From Pseudomonadota bacterium (lineage in GTDB: Bacteria; Pseudomonadota; Gammaproteobacteria; Steroidobacterales; Steroidobacteraceae), in assembly GCA_023423065.1 (NCBI GenBank), contig JAFAGC010000105.1:1-14878 (forward strand): a DNA stretch of 14,878 bases, written 5' to 3'. Each line of letters opens with the position of its first letter. The stretch's first letter is position 1. Shown piece after piece: positions 6,946 through 14,833 of the stretch. Position numbers and translations under genes: made by a program. The notes beneath the pieces are model-generated. The model worked only from the letters and a program-made list of their open reading frames with translations. It ran no database searches and was not told the origin of the DNA.

Positions 6946-8034
6946 ATGCAGAACGCGCGCCGCAGATTCCTAGCCCAGACCGCCGCCCTCGCCGCCACCC
7001 CGTGGATAGCGGGCGTTTCCAGCGGACAGGCACCGGCGCGCAAGCTCGGAGTGGCGTTGTGCGGACTCGGCAGCCTTGCGACCAACCAGATCGCTCCCGC
7101 ACTGCAAAAGACCGCAAATTGCCGGCTCGCCGGAATCATCACCGGGTCGCCCACGAAGGCCGCCGAATGGCAGAAGAAATACAACCTGCAGTCGAAGAGC
7201 GTCTACAGCTACGACAACATGCACCAGATCGCGAAGAACAAGGACATCGACATCGTCTATGTCGTGACGCCGAATTCGCTGCATCTGCGCGACGCGCTCG
7301 TGGCCGCCGCCGCCGGCAAACACGTGTTCTGCGAGAAGCCGATGGAGATCTCGGTCGAACGCTGCCAGCAGATGATCGATGCCTGCAACAAGGCGGGCGT
7401 GATGCTCGGCGTCGGCTATCGCTGTCAGTTCGAGCCCAATCACCTCGAGTGCGTGCGACTCGCGCGCGAGAAGGTGCTCGGCGAGCTCAAGATCATCGAC
7501 GCCAACTTCGGCTTCGCGGCGGGCGATCCGAAGCAGTGGCGCCTGCGGCGCGACCTCGCCGGCGGCGGTGCGCTCATGGATGTCGGCATCTACTGCCTGC
7601 AAACCACCATGATGCTCACGGGTGAGGAGCCGATCTGGATCAGCGCGGCCGAGGTCAAGACGGACCCGGTGAAGTTCGCCGAAGTCGACGAGACGATCAT
7701 CTGGCAGTCCAAGTTCCCGAGCGGCGTGGTCGCCAATTGCGCGACCACTTACAACGCAAACGGCTTCCAGAATTTCCGCGCGGCCTGCACACGCGGCTGG
7801 TTCGGGCTCGACCCGGCTTACTACTACGGCGGCAACCGCGGCCGTCGCAGCGACAACACCGAGATCAACATGGGGCCGTCCGACCAGTTCGCACTCGAGC
7901 TCGACCACTTCGCCGACTGCATCATCAACAAACGCCCCACGAAGGTGCCCGGCGAAATGGGACTCAGGGATGTGAAGTACCTGACGGCCATTTACGAGTC
8001 GATCAAGAAGGGCCACCCCATCTCGCTGGCGTAA
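6946..8034 (+). CDS. Tat-exported Gfo/Idh/MocA family oxidoreductase (GFOR-like)
   Basis: 362 residues from the ATG at 6946, preceded by GAGAGGA. A TTG at 6904 would bury the signal. The N-terminus RRRFLAQTAALAATPWIAGV is a twin-arginine signal, so the enzyme is exported folded with its cofactor. KLGVALCGLGSLA (33-45) is the NAD(P)-binding loop. HVFCEKPMEIS (126-136) carries the family EKP with catalytic Lys131. GGGALMDVGIYCLQ (206-219) holds the conserved Asp212 and Tyr216 positions. Zymomonas glucose-fructose oxidoreductase is the known exported member with tightly held NADP, so a periplasmic sugar dehydrogenase or oxidoreductase is likely. It ends with tandem stops (TAA TAG). It is divergent from the cytochrome/porin pair and convergent with the esterase gene. 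The substrate is unknown. Confidence 0.9.
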   Translation: MQNARRRFLAQTAALAATPWIAGVSSGQAPARKLGVALCGLGSLATNQIAPALQKTANCRLAGIITGSPTKAAEWQKKYNLQSKSVYSYDNMHQIAKNKDIDIVYVVTPNSLHLRDALVAAAAGKHVFCEKPMEISVERCQQMIDACNKAGVMLGVGYRCQFEPNHLECVRLAREKVLGELKIIDANFGFAAGDPKQWRLRRDLAGGGALMDVGIYCLQTTMMLTGEEPIWISAAEVKTDPVKFAEVDETIIWQSKFPSGVVANCATTYNANGFQNFRAACTRGWFGLDPAYYYGGNRGRRSDNTEINMGPSDQFALELDHFADCIINKRPTKVPGEMGLRDVKYLTAIYESIKKGHPISLA

Positions 8035-8078
8035 TAGTCAGACACTCCACCCTCTTTTCCAACGCAACACACTCACGG

Positions 8079-8099
8079 ACGCCGCCGCTTCGGCGGCGT
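8079..8099. terminator. GC-rich hairpin between convergent genes
   Basis: ACGCCGCC and GGCGGCGT form an 8- to 9-bp stem with a short loop around CTT. It lies midway between the oxidoreductase stop (8034) and the esterase stop (8136). No clear T-tract follows on either strand, so it is a weak bidirectional intrinsic terminator or a transcript-end stabiliser. Confidence 0.5.
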
Positions 8100-8135
8100 G
8101 AAGAGTGGCCGTCAGGCCTGGAAATGATGTCCCCA

Positions 8136-10109
8136 TTAATTCACGGACAGCTCGAATGGCCCTACGGGTAGTTCGGCGTCGTAGAGATTGCACAGCGGCG
8201 AGTCGGCCCAGCAGAAGCGCACGCGGGTCGCGGGGCCGCCGGCGGAGTTGTCGAGGCGGACGTCGCCGTCGGGCGTGAGTTGCGCGCGCACGTATCGGCA
8301 GCTCGGCTGATCGTCGCCGCACAGTTCGAAGCCGGTGGGATCGCGGGCGCCGATGACGTTCAGCGCGCCGGCGCGGTCCGTGAAGCTCACGATGACGTTC
8401 GCACCCTCGCGCCGTGCGGCCTGCGGCTGCGCACCGGCCGGCGAGATCTTTTCGCCGTACACGACCCGGCGCGCCGCGCGGGCGAGGCGTTTGCCGACTT
8501 CCTGCTTGTTGGCCGGATGAATGTCGTCGCGATCGCCGATGTCGATCGTGACCGCGAGCCCGGCGTTGCCGTCGGCCGCGACCGCTCGACGCTGCGCGTC
8601 GCGCAGTCGCGCCCAGCCACTATCTACCGGCCCCGTGGGCAGCGGACCCCAGTTCGCGAGCTGCACGACGAAGAACGACAGCGGCGCATTGAACTGGCGC
8701 CGCCAGTCCGCGAACAACCCGGCGAGTTGCGCCTCGTACCGCTGCGCATCGCCGAGCCAGCCGTTCGCCTCGCCCTGGTACCACGCGACGCCGCGCAGGC
8801 CGAACTTGCCGAGCGGCGCGATCATCCCGTTGTAGAGGATGTTGATGCCAGCGATGGGCTCCCACGGCGCGCGCGGCGGATACAGTCCCGACGGCGGCAG
8901 CTGGTACTCGATGTCCGTCAGCGCGGCGGTCGTGCCGTCCGCGAACCGCAGCGCGAGCTCGCCGGCCGGTCCGCGCAGTCCGCCGTTGCCCCACATGTCG
9001 AACACGTTGACCACGACGAGGTTCTCGCCCGCGCGCAGCCGTCCGGCGGGCACCGCGTAGCTGCGCCGCTGCTCGCCGAATCCGCTCGCGATCGCGCGGC
9101 CGTTCAACCACACCAGATCGACGTCGTCGACCTGCGCGAGCTCGAGCGTCGCGGCCTGCTTCGCCTGCGCGCGGCTCAGCTTCGCGCGGGCGCGATACCA
9201 GACCATGCCGTCGTAGCTGGCCAGCGTCGGCTCGCCCCACAGCTCCCAATGGCCGAGTTGCGCGGGCGCGGCGCGCCAGGCGCCGCTGTTCTTTCCGGTG
9301 GTCCACGGCGCGATGCCGCGCGTAGCCGATTGCGAGGTCCACCATTTCTGCCAGGCCTCGCCCCAGAGGGCGTCCGCCGCGGCGATGTCGCGTGCGCGCG
9401 CGCCTAACAACTCGAGATTCGCGTCGTTGCCGCCGAGCGCGCGCAACGCGTCGGCGCTCAGCCAGGTTTCGATGCGCGTACCGCCCCACGAGGCGTTGAT
9501 CAGGCCCATCGGAATACCCGTGGTTTTCTGCAACTCGCGCGCGAAGTAGTAACACACGGCGGAAAAGTGCTGCGTGTTGTCCGGTCCCGCGATCTTCCAT
9601 TCGAGCGGCGCATCGAAGTCGGCGCGCGGCGCGACGGCCGCGAAGTTCGGAATCTTGACGTGCCGGATCGCATCGTTCGCCGACTGCGCGACCTCTGCAT
9701 CCGCGTTGAGCGCGAGGCGCACGGGCCATTCCATGTTCGACTGGCCCGAGCACAGCCAGACGTCGCCGATCAGCACGTCATCCGCGTTCTGCAGATGCGT
9801 CGCGGTACGCGCGGTGAGCTTGTGCGGGCCGCCCGCGGGCAGTTCCGGCAATTCGAGTCGCCAGCGTCCGTCGTCATCGGCCCGTGTGTTGCGGGTCGCG
9901 CCGGAGAGCGTGACGGTGACTTCTTCACCCGGACCTGCTCTGCCCCAGATCTCGATCGGGCGGTCCCGCTGCAGAACGACGTGATCCGAGAAAATGCGCG
10001 CCATCAACGGCGCCGTCGCGTGCTCCTCCGCGGCGTGCGCCGCCGCGGCGAATACCCCGAAAATCGCCCACGCCGCCCACACCAACGACTTGCCCGTTCG
10101 CTGTACCAT
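8136..10109 (-). CDS. Secreted SGNH acetylesterase (CE20 / sialate O-acetylesterase type)
   Basis: 657 residues from the ATG at 10109, chosen because GGGAGG sits just upstream and a clean signal peptide follows (cleavage after AHA, residue 26). Upstream starts at 10130 and 10139 lack this. After an Ig-like N-terminal part (ARIFSDHVVLQRD) comes VWLCSGQSNMEW with nucleophile Ser124. SWGGTRIE and VAWYQGEANG are the oxyanion-hole blocks, and DDIHP (529-532) supplies the Asp529/His531 pair. The SGNH fold is interrupted around 290-400 by a jelly-roll-like insert (GMVWYRARAKL, DLVWLNGRAI, VVVNVFDMWG). This split architecture is that of CE20 esterases, which deacetylate xylan, so the automatic label sialate esterase is probably wrong here. 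A GH10 xylanase nearby supports acetylxylan as substrate. It acts in the periplasm or outside the cell. Confidence 0.88.
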   Translation of the reverse strand: MVQRTGKSLVWAAWAIFGVFAAAAHAAEEHATAPLMARIFSDHVVLQRDRPIEIWGRAGPGEEVTVTLSGATRNTRADDDGRWRLELPELPAGGPHKLTARTATHLQNADDVLIGDVWLCSGQSNMEWPVRLALNADAEVAQSANDAIRHVKIPNFAAVAPRADFDAPLEWKIAGPDNTQHFSAVCYYFARELQKTTGIPMGLINASWGGTRIETWLSADALRALGGNDANLELLGARARDIAAADALWGEAWQKWWTSQSATRGIAPWTTGKNSGAWRAAPAQLGHWELWGEPTLASYDGMVWYRARAKLSRAQAKQAATLELAQVDDVDLVWLNGRAIASGFGEQRRSYAVPAGRLRAGENLVVVNVFDMWGNGGLRGPAGELALRFADGTTAALTDIEYQLPPSGLYPPRAPWEPIAGINILYNGMIAPLGKFGLRGVAWYQGEANGWLGDAQRYEAQLAGLFADWRRQFNAPLSFFVVQLANWGPLPTGPVDSGWARLRDAQRRAVAADGNAGLAVTIDIGDRDDIHPANKQEVGKRLARAARRVVYGEKISPAGAQPQAARREGANVIVSFTDRAGALNVIGARDPTGFELCGDDQPSCRYVRAQLTPDGDVRLDNSAGGPATRVRFCWADSPLCNLYDAELPVGPFELSVN

Positions 10110-10114
10110 CCGCC

Positions 10115-10120
10115 CCTCCC
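10115..10120 (-). promoter_or_regulatory. Ribosome binding site of the esterase, inside an 11-bp divergent gap
   Basis: On the minus strand GGGAGG lies 5 bases before the esterase ATG at 10109. The same bases abut the start codon (10121) of the divergent cupin gene, where the plus strand reads as a pyrimidine run. The cupin gene therefore has no visible Shine-Dalgarno site. Confidence 0.65.
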
Positions 10121-11137
10121 ATGAACGCATTCGCTCCAATCCTCGTTCGAGACGGCGTCGACCTCAAGACATTCCGCGAGGAAATCACGCCGGCGGCGCA
10201 GCCGGTGGTGCTCAAAGGGTTGTTGGACGACTGGCCGGCCGTGCGCGCCGCGCGCGAAGGGGCGCGCGCGCTCGCGGAACTCCTGCGCGGATTCGATCGC
10301 GGCACGCAGGTCACGGTCATCGAGTGTCCGCGCGAGACCGGTGGCCGGCTGTTCTATCGCGAGGACATGTCGGGCCTGAACTTCGTCCGCATGCCCGGAC
10401 AGATCGGTTCGACGATCGATCGCCTGCTCGGACTCGAATCCGTTCCCGATGCGCCGGCCGTGTTCCTCGAGTCGATGCGCACCGAGAAATACCTGCCCGA
10501 CTTCTCCGCGCAGCATCCGCTGCCGATCGTTCCTCAACCGGCCGATCCGCGCATCTGGATCGGCAACGCGATCACGGTGCAGACGCATTTCGATCCGCTG
10601 TACAACGTCGCCTGCGTCGTCGGCGGACGGCGGCGCTTCACGCTGTTCCCGCCCGAGCAGGTGGCGAACATGTACATGGGCCCGGTCGATTTCACGCCCT
10701 CGGGCACACCGATCAGCATGGTCCCGACCGACGCGCCGGACCTCGCGCGTTTCCCGCGGTTCGCCGAGGCGCTGCGCCACGCAAGGCAGGCCGAACTCGG
10801 CCCGGGCGACGCGTTGTACATCCCGTACGGCTGGTGGCACCAGGTCGAATCGCTCACGCCGTTCAACGTGCTGGTCAACTACTGGTGGAACACCACGCCC
10901 AAGATGGGTTCGCCCTACGCCGTGCTGCTGCACGCGGCGATGTCGCTGCGCGACCTGCCCGCGGATCAGCGCGCGATGTGGCGCGCGATGTTCGAACACC
11001 TGGTTTTCAGCGATCCCGAAGAAGCCCTCGCGCACCTGCCTCCTGACAAGCGCGGACTGCTGGGGCCACCTTCGGCGGAGCGCACGCGCGAGGTACGCGC
11101 CATCCTGGCGGCGACGTTCAATCGCCCGCCGGGCTGA
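10121..11137 (+). CDS. Cupin_8 / JmjC-like Fe(II)/2-oxoglutarate oxygenase
   Basis: 338 residues and no signal peptide, so cytoplasmic. The N-terminal PVVLKGLLDDWPAV (28-41) is the usual entry to the Cupin_8 fold. WIGNAITVQTHFDPLYNV (146-163) contains the HxD iron ligands His156 and Asp158. GGRRRFTLFPPEQ follows with basic residues for 2-oxoglutarate. YIPYGWWHQVESL supplies the second iron His240. All three metal ligands are present, so an active hydroxylase or demethylase-type oxygenase is expected; known relatives hydroxylate protein side chains. The ATG has no ribosome binding site and lies 11 bp from the divergent esterase start. It heads the GH10/DUF4861/GH105 operon (59-base gap to the next gene). 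Such proteins often accompany TonB-dependent uptake loci, where their role is unsettled. Confidence 0.88.
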   Translation: MNAFAPILVRDGVDLKTFREEITPAAQPVVLKGLLDDWPAVRAAREGARALAELLRGFDRGTQVTVIECPRETGGRLFYREDMSGLNFVRMPGQIGSTIDRLLGLESVPDAPAVFLESMRTEKYLPDFSAQHPLPIVPQPADPRIWIGNAITVQTHFDPLYNVACVVGGRRRFTLFPPEQVANMYMGPVDFTPSGTPISMVPTDAPDLARFPRFAEALRHARQAELGPGDALYIPYGWWHQVESLTPFNVLVNYWWNTTPKMGSPYAVLLHAAMSLRDLPADQRAMWRAMFEHLVFSDPEEALAHLPPDKRGLLGPPSAERTREVRAILAATFNRPPG

Positions 11138-11196
11138 CGAATCCGAGGTAGTTAGATCGCGCAGCCGCCGTGGCCGCGCTGCATGGGGGAGGAGCA

Positions 11197-12468
11197 ATGC
11201 GTAGAACGTTGCCTGCACTGGCCGGCCTCTTGGCCGTATTTTTCCTGGCGTCATGCGGCGGCGGAGGCGGAAGCGAGTCCGCGACACCCGGCCCTCCGTA
11301 TAGCGGCCCTCCGGTCCCGCCGGCGCCGGTGCTGCCCGATCCCGCGACGGCCCCGGCGCTGAAGACCGTGATCGCCGGGCGTTTCGGCGTCGCGGACTAT
11401 CCAGTCGGCGCGGCCATCGAACCCAGCTCCACGATGGGCGCGGATGCCACGCTGCTCGCGCGGCACATGAGCGGCGTCACCGCGGAAAACGCGATGAAGC
11501 CCGACACGATCTGGCCGAACGCGACGGGCACCCAGGATCCCGCGGCGGCGCCGAATTTCGCGCCCGCCGACCAGATCGTCGCGTTCGCCGATGCCAATGG
11601 GATGCGCGTGCGCGGACACACGCTGCTGTGGCACCAGACCGCGCCGACCTGGTTCTTCGCGGGCGACCAGTCGGATCCCGCGGCCTATCGGGCGGCCGTG
11701 CGCCAGCGTCTGCGCGATTACATCTTCGCGGTCATGACTCACTTCCCGGAGGTGTACGCGTGGGACGTCGTCAACGAAGTCGCGTCCGACACGCCGAACG
11801 CCGCCAATCCGTATCGCACGAACAGCCCCTGGTACGACGCGTACAGCGTCGGCGGAGCGGACGGCAGCGAGTACGTGCGCGACGCCTTCCTGTTCGCGAC
11901 GCAGGCGCGCGAGTCGATGAACCTGACCAGCGCCGACATGAAACTCATGATCAACGACTACAGCACGGAAAGCGCCGGCAAACGCGCCAACGTGCTCGCG
12001 ATCCTGCGGGACGTCATGGAGGCCGGCACCGGCGCCGACATCAACGGCGTAGGGCACCAGTTCCACCTGCAGCTCGGCGCCGACGTCGCGCAGGTCACCG
12101 CGGCGCTGACCGACGTCGAGGCCGTGTCGAGCACGCTCGTGAACCACGTGACGGAGCTCGACGTGTCCATCTACCAGGATCCGGGGAGCTGCTTCTCCGC
12201 CCGCACGATCCCGCCCTGCTCCGCCGATTACGGCGCGAATCCGCCGCAGTCGGCGTTGTCCCAGCAGGCGACGCTGTATCGACAGCTGTTCGCGGCCTTC
12301 AACCGTCCGAGCGTCACGTCGATCACGACCTGGGGCATCGCGGACAATCACACCTGGCTCAACTCGTTCCCGGTCAATCGCACGAATCGCCCCCTGCTGT
12401 TCGATACGAACCGCGATCCCAAATGGGCGTTCTGGGCGGTAGTCGATCCGACGATCGCCGTTCCATAA
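11197..12468 (+). CDS. GH10 endo-beta-1,4-xylanase lipoprotein
   Basis: 423 residues from the ATG at 11197, directly behind GGGGGAGGAG. A GTG at 11170 is in frame but poorer. The signal ends in FLASC with acylated Cys20, followed by a Gly5 linker and a Pro/Ser/Gly spacer to about 55, so the enzyme is tethered to the outer membrane. The rest is one GH10 TIM barrel: TAENAMKPD (substrate Lys/Asn), GHTLLWHQTAPTWF (140-153), WDVVNE with acid/base Glu194, GVGHQFHL, and TELDVS with nucleophile Glu320, then a late TTWGIADNHTWL aromatic loop. Both catalytic Glu are intact and the length is normal for a single-domain member. It cuts the xylan backbone. It lies 59 bases after the cupin gene and 26 before DUF4861. 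Confidence 0.95.
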   Translation: MRRTLPALAGLLAVFFLASCGGGGGSESATPGPPYSGPPVPPAPVLPDPATAPALKTVIAGRFGVADYPVGAAIEPSSTMGADATLLARHMSGVTAENAMKPDTIWPNATGTQDPAAAPNFAPADQIVAFADANGMRVRGHTLLWHQTAPTWFFAGDQSDPAAYRAAVRQRLRDYIFAVMTHFPEVYAWDVVNEVASDTPNAANPYRTNSPWYDAYSVGGADGSEYVRDAFLFATQARESMNLTSADMKLMINDYSTESAGKRANVLAILRDVMEAGTGADINGVGHQFHLQLGADVAQVTAALTDVEAVSSTLVNHVTELDVSIYQDPGSCFSARTIPPCSADYGANPPQSALSQQATLYRQLFAAFNRPSVTSITTWGIADNHTWLNSFPVNRTNRPLLFDTNRDPKWAFWAVVDPTIAVP

Positions 12469-12494
12469 TCAGCCCCCGGGGGGAGGGACAGAAC

Positions 12495-13715
12495 ATGCAG
12501 AACCTTTGGCGTGCCGCGCTCTGCGGAATCCTGGTGTGCGCTTCGGCAACGGCCCTGGCCGCGGGAGCGACCATGATCGTGACCCACGAGCTCGACGCGG
12601 CGCGTCCGGGCGAAATCGTGGTCGTGCCCTTCGCGCAGATCGAGAAGGTGGCGCCGGGGCAGCGCATGTTCCACATCGTGGTGCGCGACGCGCGCGGCCG
12701 GTCTCTGCCGCTGCAGGTCACCAACTACCAGCACGATCATCGGGGTGCGCAGTACGACGACCTCGTGTTCCAGTACGACTTCGCCGCGGGCGAGAAGCGC
12801 GCCGAGTTCACGCTCGAGCCGGTCGCGCAGGCCACGCCGCCCGAGCCGCCTTGCGTACATGCGCGTGTGGTGCCCGAGCGGCACGGCGACATGGCCTGGG
12901 AGAACGATCGCATCGCGCATCGCATGTACGGCATGCCGCTCAACACGCCGGCCGCGGGCGGCGAGCGGCTGCGCGGCAGCGGCATCGACGTCTGGGGCAA
13001 ACGGGTCGCGTACCCCATCGTCGACCGCTGGTACGCGAAGGGCCACGATCAGTTCCACAAGGACGAGGAAGGCGAAGGCCTCGACCTCTACAGCATCGGC
13101 GGCTCGCGCGGCGCGGGCGGCACGGGGATCTGGGACGGCACGAGGCTCTGGACCTCGGACAACTTCGTGAATGCCGAAGTGCTCTCGAACGGTCCGCGGC
13201 GCGCGGCCTTCACGCTGACCTATGCGCCATTCGAAGCGGGCAAGTCCGGGCAGGTGTCCGAGACCAAGCGTTTCACCGTCGACTGCGGGCGCAACTTCGA
13301 TGCGGTGGAGAGCGTGTTCGATTTCGAGGGAGATGCCGCGGTCGTGGGAATCGGGGTCACCGATCATCCGCGCGTCGAGGGATTCCCGGCCGGCGTGCTC
13401 ACGAAGGATCCCGCGGGTCGCTGGATGAGCTGGTGGGAGGAGAACAAGGACGGCGGACTCGGCGTCGCGGTGATCCTCGCGGCGGGAGAATCCGCCGCGG
13501 GATTCGCGTACGAGGCGCCGGCCAAACTACCCGGCAACGGCAATCACCTGCTGCTCGTGAACGCGAAGGATGGCGTGCCGGTGCGTTATCACACGGGCGC
13601 GGGCTGGACCGGCAGCGGCCAGTTCGAGGATCGCGCGGCGTGGGAGGCCCATGTGAGCGCATTCGCGGCGCGCGTGGCGCGGCCGCTCCACGTCACCGTG
13701 AGCGCGAAGCCATGA
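12495..13715 (+). CDS. Secreted DUF4861 protein
   Basis: 406 residues from the ATG at 12495, behind GGGGGGAGGGA. A signal peptide (about 1-22, ending ALA) precedes a beta-rich N-terminal part (IVVVPFAQIEKV, FHIVVRDARGRSLPLQV). The family hallmarks follow: DMAWENDRIAHRMYG (132-146), SGIDVWGKRVAYPIVDRWY (162-180), DGTRLWTSDNFVNAEV, and near the end YHTGAGWTGSGQF (365-377). I assign it to DUF4861 from these patterns. Members occur in polysaccharide-utilisation loci beside pectin and xylan enzymes, but I know of no agreed activity. Clustered Asp, His, Trp and Tyr residues would suit a carbohydrate-active enzyme or binding protein. It overlaps the GH105 gene by ATGA, so the two are probably made in fixed ratio in the periplasm. 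Confidence 0.85.
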   Translation: MQNLWRAALCGILVCASATALAAGATMIVTHELDAARPGEIVVVPFAQIEKVAPGQRMFHIVVRDARGRSLPLQVTNYQHDHRGAQYDDLVFQYDFAAGEKRAEFTLEPVAQATPPEPPCVHARVVPERHGDMAWENDRIAHRMYGMPLNTPAAGGERLRGSGIDVWGKRVAYPIVDRWYAKGHDQFHKDEEGEGLDLYSIGGSRGAGGTGIWDGTRLWTSDNFVNAEVLSNGPRRAAFTLTYAPFEAGKSGQVSETKRFTVDCGRNFDAVESVFDFEGDAAVVGIGVTDHPRVEGFPAGVLTKDPAGRWMSWWEENKDGGLGVAVILAAGESAAGFAYEAPAKLPGNGNHLLLVNAKDGVPVRYHTGAGWTGSGQFEDRAAWEAHVSAFAARVARPLHVTVSAKP

Positions 13716-14800
13716 GCGCGCGCCTTTTTCGGGTCGCGGCCGCGGCGTTGCTGGCGCCGGCGCTCGCGCTCGCGCAGAACAAGTATTTCACCGATTGGCC
13801 GGCAGGCACGGACCCGCGCGAGGTCGGCAAACGCGTGGCGGAGCGGTTCATCCCGACGCCGCACATGGTCAACACGAATCACGGAAGGTTGTCGCTGCAC
13901 TACGCGCACGTCGCGACGTGGACGGGCGCGTTGCAGTTCGCGCAGGTCACGAAGGACGACGACCTGCGGCGCAGGCTCGTCGAGAGATTCGATCCGTTCA
14001 TGACGCCGGCCGAGTCCGCCCGGATTCCGCGGATGGATCACGTCGATGGCGCGGTGTTCGGTGCGCTGCCGCTCGAGCTGTACCTGCAGGAGCGGCAATT
14101 CAGGTATCGCCTGATGGGTCTCGTGTTCGCGGACGCGCAATGGGACGACCCGCTGCCGGACGGCCTGTCGCGGCAGACCCGCTGGTGGATAGACGACATG
14201 TACATGATCACCGCGTTGCAGCTGCAGGCGTTCCGTGCGACGCGCGACGCGAAGTACCTGGATCGCGCGGCCAATTCGATGGTCGCCTATCTCGCGAAGC
14301 TGCAGCAGGAGAACGGGCTCTTCTACCACGCGCCCGACGTGAAGCATTTCTGGGGCCGCGGCGACGGCTGGGTGGCCGCCGGCATGACGGAGCTGCTGCG
14401 CGACCTGCCCGAGCGACATCCGGCGCGCCGGACCGTGCTCGCCGCGTACCGCCGCATGATGGCGACGCTGCTCACGCACCAGGCGCCGAACGGCATGTGG
14501 CGCCAGCTCATCGACGTGCCGTCCAGCTGGGAGGAAACCTCCAGCACCGCGATGTTCACGTACGCATACGTGACCGGCGTGAAGAACGGCTGGCTGCCCG
14601 AGGACACGTACGGCCCCGCGGCCCGCAAGGCGTGGATCGCGCTCGTCGGCTATCTCACGCCCGAGGCCGATCTGCGCGAAGTGTGCATGGGCACCGGCAA
14701 GAAGGACGACCTGCAGTACTACCTCGATCGCCCCCGCGTGGTCGGCGACGCACACGGCCAGGCGCCGATGCTGTGGAGCACCACCGCCCTGCTGCGCTGA
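13712..14800 (+). CDS. GH105 unsaturated glucuronyl/galacturonyl hydrolase
   Basis: 362 residues, about the standard size. A signal peptide ends ALA before Gln22, placing it in the periplasm, unlike many cytoplasmic relatives. The (alpha/alpha)6-barrel markers are MDHVDGAVFGALPLELY (108-124), RWWIDDMYMITALQLQAF (157-174), FYHAPDVKHFWGRGDGWVAAGM (204-225, split here as one motif region) and SSWEETSSTAMFTYAYV (271-287). The Asp in WWIDDMYM (161) matches the catalytic Asp position described for YteR-type enzymes, by motif only. The enzyme removes a 4,5-unsaturated uronic acid from oligosaccharides left by a polysaccharide lyase; no lyase lies in this window. It is the last gene of the operon and overlaps DUF4861 by ATGA. 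Confidence 0.92.
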   Translation: MSARLFRVAAAALLAPALALAQNKYFTDWPAGTDPREVGKRVAERFIPTPHMVNTNHGRLSLHYAHVATWTGALQFAQVTKDDDLRRRLVERFDPFMTPAESARIPRMDHVDGAVFGALPLELYLQERQFRYRLMGLVFADAQWDDPLPDGLSRQTRWWIDDMYMITALQLQAFRATRDAKYLDRAANSMVAYLAKLQQENGLFYHAPDVKHFWGRGDGWVAAGMTELLRDLPERHPARRTVLAAYRRMMATLLTHQAPNGMWRQLIDVPSSWEETSSTAMFTYAYVTGVKNGWLPEDTYGPAARKAWIALVGYLTPEADLREVCMGTGKKDDLQYYLDRPRVVGDAHGQAPMLWSTTALLR

Positions 14801-14833
14801 GGAGGGGATAGTGGTGCCGGTGTAAAAAGTGGG

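Noticed and set aside
5992..8016. Large open frames opposite the cytochrome lipoprotein (plus strand) and opposite the oxidoreductase (minus strand)
   Set aside because: Composition is that of an antisense shadow, with no domain pattern; the opposing frames carry clear haem, lipobox, Tat and EKP motifs.
8107..8118. GGCC-GTCA-GGCC mini-hairpin
   Set aside because: A 4-bp stem in GC-rich DNA is expected by chance.
11628..12494. Upstream extension of the DUF4861 frame across the xylanase gene
   Set aside because: The extension is Arg-rich and lies out of frame over GH10. The ATG at 12495 has a strong ribosome binding site and a signal peptide.
10004..14755. Long open frames antisense to the cupin, GH10, DUF4861 and GH105 genes (several over 300 codons)
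   Set aside because: They mirror the real genes in high-GC DNA, are rich in Arg, His and Asp, contain no recognisable motif or signal peptide, and conflict with genes whose catalytic residues are intact.
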